In this document: positions 9,224 to 16,709 of the stretch, in pieces
Layout: every line of letters starts with the position of its first letter
How positions within the stretch are numbered: position 1 is the stretch's first letter
DNA from: Williamsia sp.
GTDB taxonomy: Bacteria > Bacteroidota > Bacteroidia > Chitinophagales > Chitinophagaceae
Length of the DNA: 64,000 nt
Assembly: GCA_015069695.1 (NCBI GenBank)
Contig: JADCRZ010000005.1
Coordinates: 186,001 to 250,000 of the forward strand
Reading direction: 5' to 3'
Made by a program: the position numbers and the translations under genes
The notes under the pieces: model-generated
The model's database searches: none
What the model saw: the letters and a program-made list of their open reading frames with translations, nothing else
Told to the model about the DNA's origin: nothing

Positions 9224-9646
9224 ATGAAAAGTGTATTGTTGTCTTTATTCTGTTCTGTTTTTCTATTCCTGTCCTGCAGCAAAAGCAAAGATACCGCTGA
9301 GGTCAAAGCTGAATCACAGCTTATCGGAAAATGGTACCTGAAGAAATGGGTCGCAAACGATGTCAGTGGTACGGGTTCGCGGCCATCCAGCGGAAATTAT
9401 AATGCAAGTGATTATCTCCAGTTTGAATCAGGCGGGAAGCTCACGGCCCGCGTAGATGCCCAGCTCTCGCTGGCTACATGGCAATTGCTGGATAATAATA
9501 AGAAGCTTTGGATCATCAGCACGGTACTGGATACGCCGGATGATGGATACCAGATCAAGACGCTGAACAGCAGCAGCCTGGTATTGTATGTCAAAGAAGG
9601 GACAGGAACAAGCTACTCTGAAATGACCATCTATCTTGAAAAATAA
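9224..9646 (+). CDS. Small lipocalin-like lipoprotein
   Basis: A 140-aa protein with a lipoprotein signal (VFLFLSCSKS, lipobox LSC). The mature part starts with LIGKWYLKKW, the usual opening strand of Bacteroidota lipocalin-like (calycin) lipoproteins. It continues with short beta-rich segments (YLQFESGGKLTA, ATWQLLDNNKKLWII, YQIKTLNSSSLVLYV), also usual for that group. Ligand unknown. It follows the CsgG-like gene on the same strand and converges with the CHAT gene. Confidence 0.65.
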   Translation: MKSVLLSLFCSVFLFLSCSKSKDTAEVKAESQLIGKWYLKKWVANDVSGTGSRPSSGNYNASDYLQFESGGKLTARVDAQLSLATWQLLDNNKKLWIISTVLDTPDDGYQIKTLNSSSLVLYVKEGTGTSYSEMTIYLEK

Positions 9647-9682
9647 GGTGAAGCTTTCTGCAACCGCAAGATGACCGCGAGG

Positions 9683-12550
9683 CTATTCTGCCACTATAAA
9701 ACCAGCCCAGTAATATGGTGGCAGATTTTTCTTCCGCATTTCCTGCTGTGCATCCCTGAGTGCCTTATAAACCGGTTTGCCTCCCAGCCATTGATGGTAA
9801 AAATTCTTCATCAGCTCATTGGTTTCTTTTTCCGGCACTTTCCACAGGCTCATGATGATCTTGTCGGCTCCTGCAAGGCGGAATGCTCTTTGTAAACCAA
9901 ATACGCCCTCGCTGCCGTAGATGCTGCCCAGTGCCGATTCACAGGCATCCAGTATCACCAGCGGCGTGTTGCTGAGATCCATCTGTGCTATCTCATAAGC
10001 GGTCACGATGCCATCTTCACGCCCGGTTACCTGCTGGCCGCTCCAGGCCCTGTTTGCGCCGCTGAAAACGATGCCCGACCGCAGCAGCGGATCAGCCGAT
10101 GGAATGACACTTGTTTGCAGGCCTGTAAGGCTTTTACCGGATTTTTCCGCAGGATCCCGGATGAAAAAACCATGGGTGGAAATATGCAGGACAGACGGAT
10201 CATCAAAACGGATTTCTTTCAGCATGTCTTCCGTTGCGTCTGAGCGTTGGTGTACAGACAAGCTGATATTTTTAGGCCTGCAGAGCGCTTCAAGGTCTTT
10301 GACCTGTGTTTGTCCGAACCGGAGTGCAGGCCATAACAGGTTTATCTTGCAGGCGTCACTGCCCTTGCTGCTGTAGTCGAAATAGGCATTGCCTGTTACT
10401 GCAAGTTTGTTCCTGATATTGCTTGCTTTTGCGCGGTCATAAGTCATATTTCCCCAGAAAGAAACCTTTCTGATGTCAGGTCCGGTGTTTAGTTGTTTAA
10501 CTGCTATATCGCCGGTACTTAGCAGATACCTGAACTCATAGCGGTCGCCCAGCATCTGTTTGTCTCCGGCCGGTATTGCCTGGAATGCAACCTGGTACAG
10601 CAAGCCGGCGGGAGCGATGTATACCGTGTTTGTTTCTTTAAAATAGGGAAGCAGCGGCTTCCAGATCCTGTTGTACAAGATGTCTCCTTTGGATGGCTTG
10701 CCGGCAGTATGCAGGGAATGGTACAGGCTTACAATCATCCTGTCCGTTTCCTGTGATGAGCAGGTAGCAGGCTGCAGCAAGGCGGTTAACTCTTCTTCCC
10801 TGCATAAGAACACGTACTTCGGTAAGCTGTCGCCAGGCTGTAACACCAGCGCAGCATAAAAAAATCCGGCTGCCTGCAGGTTGCTGTAAGATGAAAACCG
10901 CAGGAATTCTACAGCCGCTTCTCCTTGCTGCAGCCTGGCGGAAACGCTTTTTGCGGAAAGATGAAAATACTGTTGTTGCGCGGCAAAGAAGGACGATTTC
11001 TGGGCAAGGCTTTGCTCGAGCTGGTTGGTGATCCGCTCGAGGCTGTCCAGCTCCCCTGTTTGACGGCCCTGTTGTCTGCTTTGCTGCGCAAGCATGCTTT
11101 TGTAGTTTTTCCAGTTTGTATACAGTTGCAAGGCAGAGGAGTCGTGGGTGTTGCGGATTGTGCGAAGGAATGACTGCTGGTCTCTGAGCACTATATTTTT
11201 CAATGTGAGCTGTGCATGATATATTTCTTTTGCAACTTCAGTGGAGTTGATGGAGGTTTTTTGTTGAAGCAGGTAAGGAAGGGCCTGAAAACGTTGTTGC
11301 ATGGAAGCTGCCAGATTCAGTTTTTCCTTTTCGGAAAGGCCGTAAAAGTTCCGGTTGAGATAATTGATATATATGTTCTGAGAGCTGGAAAAGTCTTGAA
11401 AGGCCTGGAGGTTGTTTCCACTCAGCTGATGCATGACTCCCTGGTTTTGGATGATAGATCCAAACATCAGATCATCAGATCTGCCCTGCTTTGCATAGAT
11501 CCGTTTTGCGGCCGCCAGCAAAGAATCTGCTGTTGGCAGGTCTCCTTTAAATATATATACCTGGGCCAGGTTGTTAAGTGTTGCAGCGTACCTTATACCA
11601 GTATCATTTTTGTTTACCTGCCAAAGCTTTAACACCTCCTGATAGGATTTGATTGCCTGGTCATACTTTTTCTCCAGGTACTGCACCTGTCCCAGGTTAT
11701 TCAATACCGTCACATAACTTTCATTCGATTTGTCATAGTGCGTAAGCACATTGGAAATTGCCTGTTTGAAGTAAGCCTCTGATTTCCCGAACTCAAGCAT
11801 GTTCAGGTGTAAGACGCCCATATTGCTCAGCAATTTTGCATACAGGGGATCGGTCTTTGCTATTTTGCCGCTCCTGAATATTTGAAGCGCCTGATTGAAA
11901 TACTTCAGGCTTACTCCATAAGAACCTATGCTTCTGTAAAGCTCTCCCAGGTTGCTGATCGCATACATATATTCCCACACATGCCGGGGATGGTCTTTTC
12001 TGTAGATGTCCGCTACCATGGTAATAATTTGCATGGCTTTATTATACTCTTCTGTATAGTAATAAAGCGCGGACAGGCTGTTTAAGGCAAACAGGTAATT
12101 GGAGTCGCTCTGGTTGGAATATTTGTCCATGATGCTGATCGACTCCTGAAAAACCCTTTCTGCCTTGTCAAATTCTCTTCTGAGAAGGGCTATGTTGCCC
12201 ACGTTCTGAACATGATAAGCATATTCCAGGCTCTTTTCTCCTTTTAGTTTTGTAATGATCTCTACCGCTTTTGTGGAAAACGGTTCTGCTTCATCAAGCT
12301 GATTCATGTTAATGTAAACTGTGGCAATATTGCTCAGCGCATCTACATACGCGGTGCTGTTCTCGCCCGAATCTGTCTTTATTTTCTCAAGCGCCATCTT
12401 TACCAGCTTAAGCGCTTCCAGCGTATTGCCCTTTGAGAATTCCTGGTTGGCTTTCTCATTCAACTCCTCCCCTGTTTGCGAAAACAAGGGGCTTTGCAGG
12501 CAGAGTATAGCCATCATCGTCAAGAACAGGCAGGCAGGCTTGATTTGCAT
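9683..12550 (-). CDS. TPR-CHAT caspase-like protein, secreted
   Basis: A 955-aa protein with a signal peptide (ACLFLTMMAILCLQSPLFSQ). Residues ~25-420 hold about nine tetratricopeptide repeats (for example A-L-S-N-I-A-T-V-Y-I-N-M-N-Q-L-D-E-A). A helical linker follows. The C-terminal ~300 residues are a CHAT domain (caspase HetF-associated with TPRs). The catalytic His is in ISTHGFF at about residue 790 and the catalytic Cys in LDACESALG at about residue 869, with the downstream motif GADKIIMSLWKVP. Both dyad residues are intact, so it should be an active cysteine peptidase, presumably cutting a partner recruited by the TPRs. An N-terminal signal places it outside the cytoplasm, unlike the CHAT proteases of gasdermin or Craspase systems. 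It converges with the lipocalin gene and diverges from the 290-aa gene. Confidence 0.85.
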   Translation of the reverse strand: MQIKPACLFLTMMAILCLQSPLFSQTGEELNEKANQEFSKGNTLEALKLVKMALEKIKTDSGENSTAYVDALSNIATVYINMNQLDEAEPFSTKAVEIITKLKGEKSLEYAYHVQNVGNIALLRREFDKAERVFQESISIMDKYSNQSDSNYLFALNSLSALYYYTEEYNKAMQIITMVADIYRKDHPRHVWEYMYAISNLGELYRSIGSYGVSLKYFNQALQIFRSGKIAKTDPLYAKLLSNMGVLHLNMLEFGKSEAYFKQAISNVLTHYDKSNESYVTVLNNLGQVQYLEKKYDQAIKSYQEVLKLWQVNKNDTGIRYAATLNNLAQVYIFKGDLPTADSLLAAAKRIYAKQGRSDDLMFGSIIQNQGVMHQLSGNNLQAFQDFSSSQNIYINYLNRNFYGLSEKEKLNLAASMQQRFQALPYLLQQKTSINSTEVAKEIYHAQLTLKNIVLRDQQSFLRTIRNTHDSSALQLYTNWKNYKSMLAQQSRQQGRQTGELDSLERITNQLEQSLAQKSSFFAAQQQYFHLSAKSVSARLQQGEAAVEFLRFSSYSNLQAAGFFYAALVLQPGDSLPKYVFLCREEELTALLQPATCSSQETDRMIVSLYHSLHTAGKPSKGDILYNRIWKPLLPYFKETNTVYIAPAGLLYQVAFQAIPAGDKQMLGDRYEFRYLLSTGDIAVKQLNTGPDIRKVSFWGNMTYDRAKASNIRNKLAVTGNAYFDYSSKGSDACKINLLWPALRFGQTQVKDLEALCRPKNISLSVHQRSDATEDMLKEIRFDDPSVLHISTHGFFIRDPAEKSGKSLTGLQTSVIPSADPLLRSGIVFSGANRAWSGQQVTGREDGIVTAYEIAQMDLSNTPLVILDACESALGSIYGSEGVFGLQRAFRLAGADKIIMSLWKVPEKETNELMKNFYHQWLGGKPVYKALRDAQQEMRKKNLPPYYWAGFIVAE

Positions 12551-12739
12551 GGGAAATAATTTGGAGGATTTCTTTTCAATATAAGTTCTTTTTCAACACC
12601 AGCTGTGCCGCTGCAACGGGTATTCTTCCTGAAAAAATAAAAAATAGTTGGTGAAAGCGGTAATTCTTTCTTACAAAAGTGTAGAGGTATAAAGAGAACG
12701 GCCGTTCCGGAATTTTTTCACCACGTAAAAACCTTTTGT

Positions 12740-13612
12740 ATGCAAACAACGAGCATGAGAAACTGCATCATCACCACGTGCGAATCCGACTGTAAAGATT
12801 TCATGGAGCTGTATGCTATATTTACCGCTACCCTTTATCCCGGCATGTCTTTCCGTAAGTTCAGGGCGTTTTACTATAGCAAGTCGCTTGATTATATCGA
12901 TGTTACATTCATGTACAGTGCTGGCCGGCAGATCGGTTTTTACGCAGCGGCTTTTTACCGGACAACCATCAGCGACCGCCCGGTTGTTATTGGCCGGGCT
13001 GCAACGGGTGTATTGCCGGGCGAGAGAGGCGGTAAGCTTCCTGTTTGGTCGTTGTACGCAAAATACATGCGTTACAAACTCAGGCATCCTTTGGCAGGTA
13101 TTCTGCTGACAGCATATGTTGCCAACCCGCTGGTGTATGCCATGATCTGTAAATATACAGGCATTGTTTACCCCCGTTTATCAGTAGACGTAAACGGAGA
13201 GATCATCGGGTTAAAAGATAGCATCCTGCAGCATGGAAACCTGAAGGAGCGCGAGTTGTCACCTTTTGTGGTAAAGATCCACTTCAAGGTGCAGTTGGGA
13301 GAGGACATCATCAGGCGAAGCCTGGAAAGCAACAATGTTTTTGTAAGATATTACCTTTCTATCAACCCACATTTCCAGGAACAGAACGGCGTGCTTACCA
13401 TTGTGCCTGTCACCTGGGAAAATGTTTTGCGCTCCTGCGCCAGGCTGACAAAAGCCTGGTGCGGAAAAAACAAGTGGTGGCGGAGTAGGCCAGCCGGCAA
13501 AGCGGGAGAAAAAGCAGGAAGTGCAGAACAACAGGAAAATTTGTATAATTTTCCAAAGCAGAACCATAGAGCCTATTATGACGAAGCCGTGTTATCAAAT
13601 CCTGAACAATGA
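12740..13612 (+). CDS. Unrecognised 290-aa protein
   Basis: No family is recognised with confidence. The ATG at 12740 was used; another in-frame ATG is at 12755. The middle (IGFYAAAFYRTTI, then VVIGRAATGVLPGERGGKLP) recalls the core of GNAT acyltransferases, which is a weak inference. No signal peptide is seen; the hydrophobic stretch about residues 118-137 is short. The last ~40 residues are low-complexity (AGKAGEKAGSAEQQ) and overlap the start of the sigma-factor gene by 35 bp, so the two are probably translationally coupled. It diverges from the CHAT gene across 189 bp. Confidence 0.5.
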   Translation: MQTTSMRNCIITTCESDCKDFMELYAIFTATLYPGMSFRKFRAFYYSKSLDYIDVTFMYSAGRQIGFYAAAFYRTTISDRPVVIGRAATGVLPGERGGKLPVWSLYAKYMRYKLRHPLAGILLTAYVANPLVYAMICKYTGIVYPRLSVDVNGEIIGLKDSILQHGNLKERELSPFVVKIHFKVQLGEDIIRRSLESNNVFVRYYLSINPHFQEQNGVLTIVPVTWENVLRSCARLTKAWCGKNKWWRSRPAGKAGEKAGSAEQQENLYNFPKQNHRAYYDEAVLSNPEQ

Positions 13613-14213
13613 AGAGCTTATTCAGATCTTGCAGGATGGTACCCAAAAGAGCGAACTCGAAGTGTATACATGTTTAAAGCAGATTTTCCGGGAAACAATG
13701 ATCCGGCGGCTGATCAAGCCGGGCCAGGGACTTCCCGGAGCAGATACGCAGCGCCTGATTGCCGAAGAGGTTTTCCACGAAGCTTTTGTTGCGCTGGTAA
13801 ACAATGTGCGGGAAGGCGGCTTTGAAGCAAAAGCCAGGGAAGGAAAAACGGCAGGAAGTGTCGGCTATTTTTTCGGCATCCTGTGGCATTTGTTTCAGCA
13901 TGCGCTGAAGCGGAAGTATAACAGGAATTTTTATTCTTTTAACGAGCAGGCGTATGCCAGGCGGGTAGAGATGTCGCCTGATCTGCCTGCTTACAACCGG
14001 GAGGACGGAACTTCTGTTATGCTGCAGACCGCTGTTCGCATGCTGCCTGAAAAATGCCGCAGATATATGCAATGGTACTATATAGAGAAAAAAGATACAG
14101 ATGAAATCATCTCGCTGGTAACAGACGCGCCCGGTACTGTTAAGAGGGACTTGTCGCGTTGCAGAGGTAAATTGCAGGAAAAGGTAAGGGCGCTTTGCAA
14201 TTTCGGTCTTTGA
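13578..14213 (+). CDS. ECF-type RNA polymerase sigma factor
   Basis: The frame opens earlier at 13521, but the ATG at 13578 (MTKPCYQILNNEEL) gives a 211-aa protein of normal ECF size and removes most overlap with the upstream gene. Region 2-like residues are about 20-110 (EEVFHEAFVALVNNV, GYFFGILWHLFQHALKRKY). Region 4 is the C-terminal third: LPEKCRRYMQWYYIEKK-DTDEI and TVKRDLSRCRGKL, the usual helix-turn-helix of a sigma-70 ECF factor. The next gene encodes a membrane protein of anti-sigma type 31 bp away. No SusC/FecR pair is attached, so it is not a nutrient-uptake ECF. Its targets might include the CHAT island. Confidence 0.75.
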   Translation: MTKPCYQILNNEELIQILQDGTQKSELEVYTCLKQIFRETMIRRLIKPGQGLPGADTQRLIAEEVFHEAFVALVNNVREGGFEAKAREGKTAGSVGYFFGILWHLFQHALKRKYNRNFYSFNEQAYARRVEMSPDLPAYNREDGTSVMLQTAVRMLPEKCRRYMQWYYIEKKDTDEIISLVTDAPGTVKRDLSRCRGKLQEKVRALCNFGL

Positions 14214-14244
14214 TAGCCTAATTGAGCCGTATAAGCTGTTTCGC

Positions 14245-15177
14245 ATGAGTATACCACAGGAAAAACAAGAAAAACTGATTGCTTACTTTGAAGGAAAGTT
14301 ATCTGCTGAAGAGGAGATCAGCTTTTTACAGGAGGTAGAGAATGACGAAGCATTGCAAAAGGAATTCGACTGGGAACTCTTGCTCCGGTATGAGCAGTTT
14401 AACGAGCTCAATACAATCGCTCACCAAGACCAGGCGGAAGAGTTTGAGCCGGCAGATGCACATATTGACAGAATCAAAGAAGCCTGGAAGCAGGGCGGTA
14501 CGCAAGAAGGGTCTGTGCAGCCGGCATCGCCTGTAGTACGGCTCCGGAGATTCACGGTCGCTGCCGCCATTTTTGTTCTTGCGCTGGGGGCTGCCCTATT
14601 CTATCTTCTCTACTTTAAAAAGCAAACGCCGGATGTGGTTCATCGTGAGCCACCGGTAAAACACGACAGCGGACGTATACACGAGGAAAAAATGCTGCCG
14701 GACCCGGGGAACAGGGAACGTGTTCTGGCAGAAAACAGCGAGCGGGCTGAAAAGGCTTATAAAAAGTATTACCGGAAATATACAGGTTCGGAAGAAGATC
14801 CTGTCCAGGCAAGTAAGTACCTGTACGCTTACAACGAAAGCCGGTACGATGACGTGATCAATGGCACAGCAAAAGAGCTGATAAGCAAAGGGGCAAACAC
14901 CCCTAATTCCACCCTCGAAGCTTACCTCAACTTTTACCAGGGTATATCTTACCTGCATACAAAGAAAAGCGCACCGGCTATCACCAAGCTCCGTGAAGTG
15001 CTTGGGCAGGTCTCTTCAAAGAACCAGCTGTATTACGATGCCAGCTGGTACCTGGCCATGGCCTACCTGCAGGGCGGCACCCCGGCGGACGCAAGCCAGC
15101 TGCTGCAGCAGCTGGCGGATAGTAAGAGGAATACAAGCTATAAGAAGCGGGCAGCGGCGATATTAAAGAGCTTGTAA
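14245..15177 (+). CDS. Anti-sigma-like membrane protein with TPR-like C-terminus
   Basis: A 310-aa protein. The N-terminal ~95 residues (EKLIAYFEGKLSAEEEISFLQEV) resemble the cytoplasmic helical domain of Bacteroidota anti-sigma proteins, although no zinc-binding HCC motif is visible. One transmembrane segment follows (FTVAAAIFVLALGAALFYLLYF, about residues 97-118). The periplasmic region (about 120-310) contains TPR-like helices (YLNFYQGISYLHTKKSAPAITKL, YDASWYLAMAYLQGGTPADASQLL). The protein lies 31 bp after the sigma gene. Inference: it holds the sigma factor at the membrane and a periplasmic signal through the TPRs releases it. Confidence 0.65.
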   Translation: MSIPQEKQEKLIAYFEGKLSAEEEISFLQEVENDEALQKEFDWELLLRYEQFNELNTIAHQDQAEEFEPADAHIDRIKEAWKQGGTQEGSVQPASPVVRLRRFTVAAAIFVLALGAALFYLLYFKKQTPDVVHREPPVKHDSGRIHEEKMLPDPGNRERVLAENSERAEKAYKKYYRKYTGSEEDPVQASKYLYAYNESRYDDVINGTAKELISKGANTPNSTLEAYLNFYQGISYLHTKKSAPAITKLREVLGQVSSKNQLYYDASWYLAMAYLQGGTPADASQLLQQLADSKRNTSYKKRAAAILKSL

Positions 15178-15296
15178 CATCGCGGCTTTCCCTGTTCTTG
15201 TGCCCTAAAATAGAGGGATTGCCAGACAAGTATGGCTGCTTAAAGTTAATCCCGCCAGCCAGATTAAAACTTGGCTATTTCATCTTACATTTATCC

Positions 15297-15512
15297 ATGG
15301 AAAATTCTATCGGAAAACTGATTGCGCCTTTGCTGAATGAAAGTCCTGTCTCTAAAACAAGCGTAAAAACAATTGGTCGGAGCATTGCCGATCACAAGTA
15401 CCAGATTATAAACGTAGCAGGAGCTGTTTTGATATCTTATGTGATCTTGAAAATCCTGCAGGAGCGCAGGAACAGCGGAAGATTTCAGCTGAGTGATTTT
15501 ACGGAAGGATAG
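15297..15512 (+). CDS. Small membrane protein, 71 aa
   Basis: The frame opens upstream at 15198, but the ATG at 15297 (MENSIGKLIAPLLNE) is the likely start. One hydrophobic segment (IINVAGAVLISYVILKIL, about residues 38-55) is flanked by charged residues and a soluble tail. No family was recognised. The gene follows the anti-sigma-like gene by 119 bp and precedes the serine hydrolase by 33 bp, all on the plus strand. Confidence 0.4.
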   Translation: MENSIGKLIAPLLNESPVSKTSVKTIGRSIADHKYQIINVAGAVLISYVILKILQERRNSGRFQLSDFTEG

Positions 15513-15545
15513 TGCGATCATTCCGGTGCTTAGTACCTTGCCTTC

Positions 15546-16658
15546 ATGCCCCCTTTGCCCTCCCCATCACCCAGGCAGCTTTCTTTTATAAAGCTTTGCT
15601 GTATACTTGGGCTTTGCTGCTTTTACTGGCCGGCGGCAGCACAGACCTCCCTGGAGCTTGCCAACACCATAAGAGTAAAATACGGTATCCCGGAACTTGC
15701 TTTTGCAGTTGTTTCGGCCGACAGTATTTTTGAAATGCACACATTGGGCGTGCAAAGAATCCACACCCGATACGGGGCAAAGCCGGATGACAGGTTCCAC
15801 ATCGGCTCCAACACCAAGGCCATAACCTCGTTCCTGGCAGCCCTGCTGGTGGAACAGGGAAAAGCTTCCTGGGAGATGAAATTTTTTGACCTGTTCCCTG
15901 GGTTAAAAAAGACCAGTAAAAAGACTTACTACAACATCACGCTACAGGACCTGCTGACCTTCAGAGCCAGGCTGCCGTCCTATACGTACACTTTCCCCCA
16001 TCCCACAAAAGACCAGATCAGGGGAGATGAGGCACGGCAAAGATTGGAACTGGCCAAATACTTTCTACGCCAGTCTCCCATGAAAGCAATAGACGGCCTT
16101 ACCCCATCAAACGCGGATTATGTTCTGGCCGGATTGATGCTTGAAAGGATCGCGAAAAAAACCTTCAAAGAATTAGTGAACGATTTTGGAAGGGCTTACC
16201 AGATCTACTTTGGATTTGACTACCCAAACCTGACAGATACATTGCAGCCCTGGGGGCACGATGCCGGCCAGCATGCCTTGCCGCCCGCTGACAATTACAA
16301 ATTAAACTGGTTGTTGTCAGCGGGCAATCTTAATGTGAGCTTGCCCGACTATATCAAATTTATTCAGCTGCAACTGAAAGGACTAAAAGGTAAAGCCCCG
16401 GTTCTTAATGCACAAACATTCTGTAAATTATTGTACGGCCTCCCAAATTTTTCGTTCGGCTGGTTTAACCAAATCGATGAAACTACTGCGCATCATATTG
16501 CCTACAATGAAGGAAACGCAGGTGCTTTTATAACCAGGGTAAAGGTGATCAAAGAAGCTGGAATGGCTTATATTGTTTTTACAAATTCAGCTTCAGAACA
16601 AACCACGCAGGGCGTCTCAATGCTCATGTCGGCCCTGGAGAAAAAATGGGGTGATTAG
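15546..16658 (+). CDS. Serine hydrolase, beta-lactamase/class C fold, altered motifs
   Basis: A 370-aa protein with an N-terminal signal (KLCCILGLCCFYWPAAAQ). The SxxK motif is present as SNTK (Ser88-Lys91), preceded by FHIGS as in class C beta-lactamase-like esterases and peptidases. Two other landmarks are changed: the usual YSN is PSN (TPSNADYVLAG) and the usual HTSG is FRAR (LLTFRARLPSY). The C-terminal HxG region reads YNEGNAGAF. The enzyme may be inactive or have another substrate; it is unlikely to be a resistance beta-lactamase. A histidine-kinase gene converges with it. Confidence 0.7.
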   Translation: MPPLPSPSPRQLSFIKLCCILGLCCFYWPAAAQTSLELANTIRVKYGIPELAFAVVSADSIFEMHTLGVQRIHTRYGAKPDDRFHIGSNTKAITSFLAALLVEQGKASWEMKFFDLFPGLKKTSKKTYYNITLQDLLTFRARLPSYTYTFPHPTKDQIRGDEARQRLELAKYFLRQSPMKAIDGLTPSNADYVLAGLMLERIAKKTFKELVNDFGRAYQIYFGFDYPNLTDTLQPWGHDAGQHALPPADNYKLNWLLSAGNLNVSLPDYIKFIQLQLKGLKGKAPVLNAQTFCKLLYGLPNFSFGWFNQIDETTAHHIAYNEGNAGAFITRVKVIKEAGMAYIVFTNSASEQTTQGVSMLMSALEKKWGD

Positions 16659-16709
16659 CAGAACAAAAGTCTCCCTGAACTGATTTCAATCTTACAAATA
16701 AAATCCGGT

